Of a DNA stretch of 7,094 nt, positions 1 to 5,675 are shown one piece after another (positions within the stretch are counted from its first letter, which is position 1; every line of letters starts with the position of its first letter). A program made the position numbers and the translations under genes. Location of the stretch: positions 1 to 7,094 of the forward strand of contig PWPZ01000104.1 of assembly GCA_003556985.1 (NCBI GenBank). The letters run 5' to 3'. This stretch comes from Bacteroidota bacterium. Lineage in GTDB: Bacteria > Bacteroidota > Bacteroidia > Bacteroidales > PUMT01. The notes under the pieces are model-generated. The model was not told where the DNA came from, did not search any database, and was given only the letters and a program-made list of their open reading frames with translations.

Positions 1-126
1 TGTTTCGATCATTGCCGAAGTTCGCAGCCTTTTGTCGCGGGTGTCGGTCGACCGGCATACGGGGCATTTGCAGGCAATAACCGGAACCCCCTGAGAAGTG
101 CCCGTTCCTAAAAATGTAACTTTCAT
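1..126 (-). CDS. PhnP-like metallo-beta-lactamase-fold hydrolase, N-terminal fragment
   Basis: This is the first 42 codons of a gene that runs off the left edge of the window. The visible N-terminus reads MKVTFLGTGTSQGVPVIAC, then a cysteine-rich CxCxxC turn (residues 19-24) and a DxRDKRLRTSAMIE stretch. This is how the PhnP / phosphoribosyl-cyclic-phosphate-phosphodiesterase-like branch of the metallo-beta-lactamase superfamily begins in Bacteroidota. The metal-binding HxHxDH motif would lie outside the window, so catalytic competence cannot be judged. I chose the ATG at 126 because it starts the conserved first beta strand. An in-frame ATG at 144 would add six residues (MSSTGD) and cannot be excluded. 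The substrate is unknown: phosphodiesters are typical of the family. The gene is divergent from the methyltransferase gene at 340. Confidence 0.85.
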   Translation of the reverse strand, partial: MKVTFLGTGTSQGVPVIACKCPVCRSTDTRDKRLRTSAMIET

Positions 127-186
127 ATCACCCGTCGAACTCATATTTGCAATAAATTTGTGTTATCTCATTAATAAAATAGTGTA

Positions 187-194
187 CAAAAATA
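187..194 (-). promoter_or_regulatory. Candidate Bacteroidota -7 box for the metallo-hydrolase gene
   Basis: The minus strand reads TATTTTTG, an exact match to the Bacteroidota -7 consensus TAnnTTTG. It would start transcription about 54 bases before the ATG at 126. No TTTG -33 box lies at the usual 19-21 base spacing: the nearest are at 206-209, too close, and 227-230, too far. Such boxes occur by chance in AT-rich DNA, so this is tentative. Confidence 0.3.
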
Positions 195-210
195 CAAATT
201 AGAGCCAAAT

Positions 211-261
211 ATTAATGGCGGTTACCCAAATAACATTAACGGGTAGCGGTTGACCATTAAT
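211..261. repeat. Interrupted inverted repeat in the divergent spacer
   Basis: ATTAATGG (211-218) is the reverse complement of CCATTAAT (254-261), and inside it TACCC (223-227) pairs with GGGTA (241-245), leaving a 13-base central loop. It lies between the two divergent genes and between their two candidate -7 boxes, so it could be an operator for a dimeric regulator. It overlaps a second inverted repeat at 231-265. Confidence 0.4.
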
Positions 262-265
262 GTTA
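231..265. repeat. Nine-base inverted repeat overlapping the previous one
   Basis: TAACATTAA (231-239) is the exact reverse complement of TTAATGTTA (257-265), with a 17-base spacer. Both arms overlap the 211-261 repeat, so the two hairpins could not form together. An operator half-site pair is as likely as an RNA structure. Confidence 0.4.
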
Positions 266-302
266 ACCCCATTCCAGGTGCCCATATATAAAAGAGTTTA
301 AT

Positions 303-310
303 TATTTTTG
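303..310 (+). promoter_or_regulatory. Candidate Bacteroidota -7 box for the methyltransferase gene
   Basis: TATTTTTG on the plus strand matches TAnnTTTG exactly and would place the transcript start some 25 bases before the ATG at 340, a plausible short leader. No TTTG is present about 20 bases upstream, so the -33 element is missing or degenerate. Confidence 0.35.
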
Positions 311-339
311 GGGATATTGATCAAAACAAAACCAGACTG

Positions 340-1044
340 ATGAAGGGGAAACTATATCTTATTCCGACCCTCCTGGGTAATGCTTCACCGGAAGACGTGC
401 TGCCGGGAATGGTATTCAAAATCATTAACCGTTTGCGTCATTATATAGTGGAAGATGTTCGTTCTGCCAGGCGGTTTTTGAAAAAAGCCGGCTCACCGGT
501 TGAAATTGATGACATAGAATTTTATGAGTTGAATAAATACACCACCGAATCGGATATGGAGGGATTTCTTTCTGCCGCCTTATCAGGGTATGATACCGGA
601 CTGCTCTCCGAAGCAGGTTCTCCTTGTGTTGCAGACCCCGGATCAATAATAACTGCTAATGCTCATAAAAGGGGAATACAGGTTATTCCTCTTTCGGGCC
701 CTTCATCGATAATGCTCGCACTGATGGCATCCGGACTGAATGGCCAGGCATTTGCTTTTCATGGTTACCTTCCGGTAAAAAGAAATGACAGAGCCCGCGC
801 GATTAAAAAGATTGAAAAAGATTCCCTGCAAAATAAACATTCCCAGATCTTCATGGAAACACCTTACAGGAATATGCAGTTGCTGGAAACTTTAACTGCA
901 GTGTGCCATCCGGCTTCCCGGTTATGTATTGCGTGTGATATTACCCTCAAAACCGAATTTATCCTAACCCTAACTGTTTCGGAGTGGAAAAAAAACAAGC
1001 CGGACATAAATAAGCGTCCGGCCATTTTCATTTTGCAGGGTTGA
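340..1044 (+). CDS. RsmI-like SAM-dependent methyltransferase (tetrapyrrole-methylase fold), short form
   Basis: A 234-residue cytoplasmic protein of the tetrapyrrole-methylase superfamily, closest in motifs to RsmI, which 2'-O-methylates C1402 of 16S rRNA. Visible motifs are IPTLLGN (8-14; RsmI has a PTPIGN-like loop), EDVRSARRFL (38-47; compare AEDTRTTRRLL), SEAGSPCVADPG (90-101), the SGPSSIMLALMASGL stretch (119-133), GYLP (142-145) and ETPYRN (173-178). Canonical RsmI is about 280 residues with a C-terminal helical domain. This protein stops shortly after the methylase core, at PAIFILQG. It is therefore the short Bacteroidota paralogue type, and the rRNA target is not assured, so no symbol is given. 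The start has no visible Shine-Dalgarno sequence, which is usual in this phylum. The gene converges with the FKBP gene ending at 1083, 38 bases apart, and its last codons contain that gene's terminator. Confidence 0.85.
   Translation: MKGKLYLIPTLLGNASPEDVLPGMVFKIINRLRHYIVEDVRSARRFLKKAGSPVEIDDIEFYELNKYTTESDMEGFLSAALSGYDTGLLSEAGSPCVADPGSIITANAHKRGIQVIPLSGPSSIMLALMASGLNGQAFAFHGYLPVKRNDRARAIKKIEKDSLQNKHSQIFMETPYRNMQLLETLTAVCHPASRLCIACDITLKTEFILTLTVSEWKKNKPDINKRPAIFILQG
988..1023 (-). terminator. Intrinsic terminator of the FKBP gene, inside the methyltransferase coding region
   Basis: On the minus strand, GCCGGAC (1022-1016) pairs perfectly with GTCCGGC (1005-999) across a 10-base loop. An extra G-U closing pair is possible, and TTG plus eight T (995-988) follow. 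The stem begins 60 bases after the stop of the FKBP gene at 1083. It lies wholly within codons 217-228 of the plus-strand methyltransferase. In the plus direction the stem is followed only by an interrupted T-rich stretch, so termination there should be weaker. Confidence 0.8.
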
Positions 1045-1082
1045 TTATTCCTTAATTACCTGTCTCAGAAAAGAAGATGCAA

Positions 1083-2015
1083 CTATTCTTCATGAACCTT
1101 AATGTCAACAAGTTCAAGATCAAACACCAGAGGAGTGTAGCCGGGTATCTTTCTTGTGCCTTCAGCTCCGTAGCCCAGAGAAGAGGGAATAAGTACTCTT
1201 GCCCTCCCATCCTTTTTCATCAGCTTAACACCTTCCTCAAAACCTTCGATTGCCTGGCTTCCCCCGACAGGGAATTCAAAAAGCGGCCCGGATGGCATAT
1301 TTGAATCAAATACCCGTCCGTCTGTAAAGGTTCCCCTGTAATACAAACTCACCCTGTCTTTCTCCCCGGGATAATTTTCGCCGGTTCCGGGATACAATTC
1401 GATAAAGTGTATCCCGTTATGCTCCTGAATAACCAGGTGAGTTGAGTCGTTGTAAAGTGCCAGGTAATTATTTATAAGCTGCTCTTCATACTCGACGATA
1501 TTCTTGATTACCTTAACAAGTTCGATCTCGTATATTATGGTTGAATAGGGTGGTACTATTCCCGATCCCTTGCTGCCGTAGGCCAGATGCGAAGGGATTA
1601 TCAGTGTGGCTGCTCCTCCTTCTTTCATCATCATAAGGCCTTCCAATACGCCCCTGAGTCCCATCATGCTCATATCAATCCGCCGGTCTCCGTATAAAAC
1701 CGACTGGGAATGAATATTGTTACTAACAGCCGTAATCTCTTCGGTAGTATCAAAAACACGGTCATTAATCATCTTTGCCGTATAGCGGATAATCACCCAG
1801 TCATTCCTCTCCGGCATGGCGCCAGCACCTTCCTGAGTTGCAAGAAAATACAATCCGCTTTTCTCCGGCTCCGCATCTATATTTCTTGACTCCAGGTATT
1901 GTCTCAGCAATCGCTGTTCTTTCTCCTTCATCAAATCATCCTTATCATCATTACATGAAAGAACCATCACTACCATACCGGCCAAAATAAAGAATCCTGT
2001 TAAAGCTTTTTTCAT
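1083..2015 (-). CDS. Two-domain FKBP-type peptidyl-prolyl isomerase lipoprotein (downstream copy)
   Basis: A 310-residue predicted lipoprotein that would catalyse cis-trans isomerisation of X-Pro bonds in envelope proteins. The signal peptide ends in a VLSC lipobox (Cys21) followed by NDDKDD, an acidic patch like those that direct Bacteroidota lipoproteins to the surface. Domain 1 spans about 55-170 (VFD 87-89, IPSHLAYG 140-147, VPPYST 154-159) and domain 2 about 201-307 (VFDS 235-238, GFEEGVKLM 258-266, IPSSLGYG 276-283). By hand alignment to human FKBP12, domain 2 keeps the Tyr26, Phe36, Asp37 and Tyr82 equivalents, with Phe in place of Trp59. Domain 1 keeps Phe88-Asp89 and Tyr146 but has Val at the Trp59 position and a 12-residue insertion. 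A short charged helix (31-43 and 176-188) precedes each domain. It is a paralogue of the gene at 2175-3095, 159 bases away. The ATG start is fixed by the signal peptide. Confidence 0.92.
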   Translation of the reverse strand: MKKALTGFFILAGMVVMVLSCNDDKDDLMKEKEQRLLRQYLESRNIDAEPEKSGLYFLATQEGAGAMPERNDWVIIRYTAKMINDRVFDTTEEITAVSNNIHSQSVLYGDRRIDMSMMGLRGVLEGLMMMKEGGAATLIIPSHLAYGSKGSGIVPPYSTIIYEIELVKVIKNIVEYEEQLINNYLALYNDSTHLVIQEHNGIHFIELYPGTGENYPGEKDRVSLYYRGTFTDGRVFDSNMPSGPLFEFPVGGSQAIEGFEEGVKLMKKDGRARVLIPSSLGYGAEGTRKIPGYTPLVFDLELVDIKVHEE

Positions 2016-2066
2016 GAGAATAATATATGGGTATCAGACTTATTTTATTTATTATACAAAAGCGGC

Positions 2067-2089
2067 GTATTGCATATTCAGTATTTCAC
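2067..2089 (-). repeat. Shared upstream element, copy 1
   Basis: This 23-base stretch is nearly identical to 3179-3200. The core CATATTCAGTATTT (2073-2086, plus-strand reading) is exact, with GTATT on one side and an AC-ending triplet on the other. One base gap and one substitution separate the copies. It lies 52-74 bases before the ATG of the FKBP gene starting at 2015. A shared binding site, a promoter part or a relic of the gene duplication would all fit. Confidence 0.55.
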
Positions 2090-2174
2090 CCGGATGAATG
2101 TCACATCAGTCTATTTTACCAGATGAGCAGCTCAATACATGTGAGATCGACCGCAGGTCAATTAATCCTGGTTT

Positions 2175-3095
2175 TTAATTGATATTGACTATTTCCACAT
2201 CAAATATGAGTGTTGAATATGGCGGGACAATTCCTTCGTAAGATCCCAGGGAACCGTAACCAATCTCTGAGGGAATAATCAGCCTTGCTTTGCCGTCCTT
2301 TCTCATTTTTTTTATTCCCTCAATAAAGCCGGGAATATAATTGGCCGAGTGAACCAGATTTATATCCAACGGATTGCCGCTTTCACTCTGGTCAAATACC
2401 CTTCCGTCAATAAGTGATGCCTTATAATGGAGTGTAACAACCTCATTGTTTTGAGGAAGATCGCCGACTCCTTCCTCTTCTTCAATATAATAGAGCCCGG
2501 AAGTTTCCGGTTCGACTTCTACTTCATTTTCTTCCAGGAAAGCCTCCAGTAATGTTTGCTCGTGCTCAACAGGATCATTTATTACTTCAAGTAGCTCGAC
2601 ATCATAAATCAGGGTGGAAAACGGCGGTATTATACCAACTGAACTGGAGCCAAAAGCCAGGTTGGATGGAATAATGATTCTGGAGATTTCGCCTTCATTC
2701 ATCATTGTCATGCCTTCCCTCATTCCGGCAATTGTCATATTCTCCATCAGGAATTTATATGGGCCGTACAATTTGTCATCCCTCTCGACACCGTTGGCTA
2801 TAGCATATTCCCTGTCGCTTGTATCAAAAACGGTACCATCGATCAGCCGGCCGGTAAAATTAATAGTCACAAAGTCGGATCTTACAGGACTCGGACCTTC
2901 AGACTCCTGCAAAACTACGTAATACAATCCACTGCTTGTCGGCTCAGTCTCACTATACCCCATCTGCTCAAGGTATTCCCTGAGTTTGATTTGCTCTTCT
3001 TCAATTCTGTCATCCTCCTTGTTGCATGCAACCATCAGGATTGCTGCCGCTGAAAACAGGATAATTGCGGTAAAGGTTTTTCTTATCTTATACAT
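2175..3095 (-). CDS. Two-domain FKBP-type peptidyl-prolyl isomerase lipoprotein (upstream copy)
   Basis: A 306-residue predicted lipoprotein isomerase and clear paralogue of the product of 1083-2015. The signal peptide ends in MVAC (Cys24), followed by the charged patch NKEDD. Domain 1 is about 56-172 (GTVFDTS 87-93, IPSNLAFG 142-149, IIPPFST 155-161) and domain 2 about 199-306 (GRVFDQS 231-237, PGFIEGIKKM 255-264, IPSEIGYG 274-281, VPPYST 290-295). The FKBP12 Asp37 equivalent is present in both (Asp91, Asp235). Domain 1 has Met at the Trp59 position and Phe148 for Tyr82, and carries the same 12-residue insertion as its paralogue. Domain 2 looks more canonical (Phe257, Tyr280). Acidic helices with an 'EQ..L...L' pattern precede both domains. 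The 342-base gap upstream suggests its own promoter, although no TAnnTTTG box is visible there. Confidence 0.92.
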   Translation of the reverse strand: MYKIRKTFTAIILFSAAAILMVACNKEDDRIEEEQIKLREYLEQMGYSETEPTSSGLYYVVLQESEGPSPVRSDFVTINFTGRLIDGTVFDTSDREYAIANGVERDDKLYGPYKFLMENMTIAGMREGMTMMNEGEISRIIIPSNLAFGSSSVGIIPPFSTLIYDVELLEVINDPVEHEQTLLEAFLEENEVEVEPETSGLYYIEEEEGVGDLPQNNEVVTLHYKASLIDGRVFDQSESGNPLDINLVHSANYIPGFIEGIKKMRKDGKARLIIPSEIGYGSLGSYEGIVPPYSTLIFDVEIVNIN

Positions 3096-3437
3096 AAAAT
3101 ATTGGTTTTAATTATAAGTCGTATTATGATAATAAAGCATTGTTATATAACTTAAAATCTGCCACTTGCTAAGACACGGTATTCATATTCAGTATTTTAC
3201 TCTAATGGATCCCTGATGTTGTTCATGATACTTTGTCTGCTGAAGGCAGATGAGGCTTTCAATATGATAATATTTTACATGATAAAGTTGCAGTTGCCCG
3301 GTAAAAATTTTCCAATCATTTCGTTTACTGAAATTTTAATGCATCTGAGCTCTCAGGGGGATACATCCATTAAAAGTACTGAACAATATTTACTTGCTAA
3401 ACATAGTTAACTGAACCGACCTGATTAACCTGTTTTT
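3096..3437. other. 342-base intergenic gap, no convincing gene
   Basis: AT-rich DNA between the GldI-like gene and the first two-domain FKBP gene. An open frame of 64 codons on the plus strand (3216-3410) has no recognisable motif, no start signal and no likely promoter, so I do not call it a gene. No degraded FKBP reading frame is apparent on the minus strand. The gap holds the second copy of the shared upstream element (3179-3200) and a small perfect hairpin (TCTGC 3236-3240 with GCAGA 3246-3250) that lacks a T-tract. Confidence 0.6.
3179..3200 (-). repeat. Shared upstream element, copy 2
   Basis: This matches 2067-2089 with an identical 14-base core, CATATTCAGTATTT (3184-3197), GTATT before it and an AC-ending triplet after it. 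It lies 84-105 bases before the ATG of the FKBP gene starting at 3095. It is 238 bases beyond the stop of the GldI-like gene, so it belongs to the start of the downstream gene rather than to the end of the upstream one. Confidence 0.55.
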
Positions 3438-3980
3438 TCAGGATACAACATTTATAACCTCCACTTCATATACCAGCACAGCACGCGGGGGAATACGGTT
3501 ATGATCACCAATAAGTCCGTGTCCCAGAAAAGGAGGAAGAATTAACCTTGCCCTGTCTCCTTTTCTTAACATCAAGACAGCCTCTTCAAGTCCGGCCTCC
3601 ACCCCTCCCTGACCGACCCGGAAAGTCATAGGTCCATCATCATCAGAACTGTAGCATATATCTCCATTGAGCAGACTCACTGTATACTCCAGTGAAACTG
3701 TATTGCCTCTTTTAACTTCAGGTCCGTCGCCTTTTTTATATACCTGGTATCCAAGTCCTGTCTTAGTGAAAGTCATATTCCAGTTTCTGCGTGATATATA
3801 CGCATCGATAAGCTCCATATCCTTTCCGACCAGAAACTGATTGGCCCTCACCAGGTCTTCTTTATCAACGGCTGGACTCTGTCGCCGGGATTCACCGTTT
3901 TTACCGGAGGAGCCGGAGCAGGATATAATGAATGCAGCCAGAATAATAAGTCCCGGAGCGAAACTCCAATTTTTGACCAT
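3438..3980 (-). CDS. GldI-like single-domain FKBP lipoprotein
   Basis: A 180-residue predicted lipoprotein: hydrophobic signal, IISC lipobox (Cys21), a Ser/Gly-rich linker, a helix at about 40-67 and one FKBP domain at about 74-180. Size, single domain, the GLIGDHNRIPP loop (155-165) and the place directly behind an NrnA-type gene resemble GldI, the isomerase-like lipoprotein required for gliding in Flavobacterium johnsoniae. Similar genes occur in non-gliders, so motility is not implied and no symbol is given. Hand alignment to FKBP12 puts Tyr99 at Tyr26, but Cys109-Tyr110 at Phe36-Asp37, Leu131 at Trp59 and His154 at Tyr82. The isomerase site is therefore largely replaced, and a chaperone or scaffold role is as likely as catalysis. 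The ATG lies 16 bases after the stop of the upstream gene, so co-transcription is likely. Confidence 0.8.
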   Translation of the reverse strand: MVKNWSFAPGLIILAAFIISCSGSSGKNGESRRQSPAVDKEDLVRANQFLVGKDMELIDAYISRRNWNMTFTKTGLGYQVYKKGDGPEVKRGNTVSLEYTVSLLNGDICYSSDDDGPMTFRVGQGGVEAGLEEAVLMLRKGDRARLILPPFLGHGLIGDHNRIPPRAVLVYEVEVINVVS

Positions 3981-3996
3981 AATATTTTAGTAAGGC

Positions 3997-5043
3997 TTAA
4001 ATTTCTTTTTCCCTTGTATATTCAGGTAACAGAGAAACAAATTTATTTATTGTATCATCGAGGCTTAATTTTGATTCACCGCCCGAGGCATTAACATGGC
4101 CCCCTCCGTCAAAATTCTCCTTGGCAAAAATATTGGAATCAATCCCACCTTTTGAGCGAAAGGATATTTTTACATGGTCATCATTTTCCATGAAAAAGGC
4201 AACAAAAATTACTCCTTTTACTGATAGAGGGTAATTTACGAATCCTTCTGCATCACCTCTTATATATTTGTATTTCTTTTTCTCTGCCAGGCTCAGGCTC
4301 ATATAGGCGGTTTTATGTTCAGGCAGCACAACCATCTTGCTTTCAAGGCAGTACCCGAGCAGTCGCAACCGGTTTTCAGAGTAATTATCGTATATCATCG
4401 AATAAATGTGATCCTTGTCAATGCCTCTTTTGAGTAATTCCGACAATACTCTGTAGGTCTCAGGCTGGGAAGAATTGTAATTGAATGAACCCGTATCTGA
4501 CATGATACCGGCATAAAGGCAGGTGGCAATAACCCGATCCACCAGTTTGGGGTCTCCGGCCGACTCAATAAACCTGAATACCAGTTCGGCAGTGGAACTT
4601 GCAAGCACATCGCATATTATCACATCAGCAAAATCGTCTGGCTGGGGATGATGATCTATCATGATCTTAAAGGCATCCGAACCGGTTATCAGCTCCTGTG
4701 CTTTGTCGGCCCGGGAAGGTGTATTGAAATCGAGTATAAATATCAGGCCTGCTTTTTCGATGGCATCAACAGCGGCAGATTGTTTTTTGTTGAAAATAAG
4801 AATGTCATTGTTACCCGGCAACCATCTGAGGAAATCGGGACACTGGTTCGGGAGAATCACATTCACATTTCTTCCTGTTTTTCTGAAGTAATGATAAAGT
4901 GAAAGTGAAGAGCCTACGGCATCACCGTCAGGATTGACATGACTTATTATGGCGATATCATTGATCCCGTCAAGCTTGTCCTCCAGTATCCGGGGCAACC
5001 GGGAATCGTCAGTATTAAGAATTTTATTTTCTATTAAAGTCAC
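3997..5043 (-). CDS. DHH/DHHA1 phosphoesterase, NrnA-type oligoribonuclease / pAp phosphatase
   Basis: A 348-residue cytoplasmic phosphoesterase. The NrnA family degrades 2-5-base RNA fragments and dephosphorylates pAp (3'-phosphoadenosine 5'-phosphate), using two metal ions, usually manganese. All metal motifs are visible: SHVNPDGDAVGS (34-45; His35, Asp39, Asp41), DFNTPSRAD (105-113), IDHH (129-132), GIMSDTGSFNY (179-189; Asp183) and, in the DHHA1 substrate-binding domain, GGGHVNASGG (313-322). The length is near the family's usual 310-350. The start codon is GTG: an in-frame TAA lies just upstream (5049-5047) and the next in-frame ATG is at codon 128, inside the DHH domain. The gene leads a probable operon with the GldI-like gene. 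It is divergent from the nucleoside diphosphate kinase across about 200 bases, with no consensus -7 box found. Confidence 0.9.
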   Translation of the reverse strand: MTLIENKILNTDDSRLPRILEDKLDGINDIAIISHVNPDGDAVGSSLSLYHYFRKTGRNVNVILPNQCPDFLRWLPGNNDILIFNKKQSAAVDAIEKAGLIFILDFNTPSRADKAQELITGSDAFKIMIDHHPQPDDFADVIICDVLASSTAELVFRFIESAGDPKLVDRVIATCLYAGIMSDTGSFNYNSSQPETYRVLSELLKRGIDKDHIYSMIYDNYSENRLRLLGYCLESKMVVLPEHKTAYMSLSLAEKKKYKYIRGDAEGFVNYPLSVKGVIFVAFFMENDDHVKISFRSKGGIDSNIFAKENFDGGGHVNASGGESKLSLDDTINKFVSLLPEYTREKEI

Positions 5044-5241
5044 TAATTAATGTATTTTTACGATCTTTAGTCCTTGATTAATTCCCTGGCCGGAGTTAAC
5101 GGACAGGTATCGGTCTGCTTATTAATTGTATGCGAAAATACAACTTTTAAAGGAAAATTTTGAAGACCTTGAACATTCGCTGATTGCGGATTGTCAATAT
5201 TAACGATAATTAAACCGGTTTATTTAAAATTTATTATGCCC

Positions 5242-5664
5242 ATGGAACAGACTTTAACCATCATCAAGCCTCATGCCATAAAAGATAATAAGGCAACTGC
5301 CATTCTTTCCATGATAACTGAAGCAGGATTCCGGTTCGCAGCGTTGAAAATGATAAGATTATCATCATTCAGGGCCGGGGAGTTTTATGCCGACCATACG
5401 GGAAAATCTTTTTGTGAACATCTGGTTAAGATGATGTCATCGGGACCAATAATAGTAGCAATACTTGCCAAGGAAAATGCAGTATCGGATCTGAGGCAGC
5501 TGGTAGGAAAGACTGATCCGGAAAAAGCCGAACCAGGAACCATTCGAAAAATATTCGGCAGGTCAATGAGGGAAAATGCAATACATGCATCAGACAGTAT
5601 TGACAATGCCAGAAAGGAGTGTTCTTTTTTCTTTTCGGATATGGAAAGGTTCCGTGTGGAATAG
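5242..5664 (+). CDS. ndk: Nucleoside diphosphate kinase
   Basis: A 140-residue enzyme that transfers the gamma phosphate between nucleoside triphosphates and diphosphates through a phosphohistidine. Visible motifs are TIIKPHAI (6-13; nucleotide-site Lys9), FYADH (48-52), GPIIVAIL (68-75), GTIRKIFG (99-106; Arg102) and NAIHASDS (112-119), with catalytic His115. The length fits the short Bacteroidota type of about 139 residues. I start at the ATG at 5242 (MEQTLTIIKP). An ATG two codons earlier (5236) is equally possible. The open frame runs back to 5191, but those extra residues do not belong to the family. Variations are His instead of Asp after KP, Ala instead of Gly in the HGSDS motif and Arg instead of Gly before ENAIH. 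The gene converges with the acyltransferase gene, 11 bases between stops, without a clear terminator. Confidence 0.93.
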   Translation: MEQTLTIIKPHAIKDNKATAILSMITEAGFRFAALKMIRLSSFRAGEFYADHTGKSFCEHLVKMMSSGPIIVAILAKENAVSDLRQLVGKTDPEKAEPGTIRKIFGRSMRENAIHASDSIDNARKECSFFFSDMERFRVE

Positions 5665-5675
5665 TTTCCGGGGGC

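Noticed and set aside
1077..1304. A 75-codon plus-strand frame opposite the FKBP gene
   Set aside because: It is a shadow of the minus-strand FKBP domain 2, whose motifs are unmistakable.
2035..2060. TAAGTCTG with TTTG upstream as a promoter of the FKBP gene starting at 2015
   Set aside because: The -7 box has a mismatch in the conserved TTTG part and the spacing is 14 bases instead of about 20.
2159..2181. CAATTAA/TTAATTG repeat at the end of the upstream two-domain FKBP gene
   Set aside because: All seven pairs are nearly A-T only, no T-tract follows, and it overlaps the stop codon; too weak for a terminator call.
3216..3410. A 64-codon plus-strand open frame in the gap between two FKBP genes
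   Set aside because: It has no recognisable motif, no convincing promoter or start signal, and lies opposite the probable leader of the FKBP gene starting at 3095. Composition looks like ordinary AT-rich spacer.
3429..3442. CCTG/CAGG hairpin around the stop of the GldI-like gene as a terminator
   Set aside because: Only four pairs, six-base loop of A/T and no T-tract after it on the minus strand.
5191..5241. Longer start of the nucleoside diphosphate kinase at 5191
   Set aside because: The 17 extra residues (repeating a TIIKP-like string by chance) fall outside the family, and the length from 5242 already matches it.
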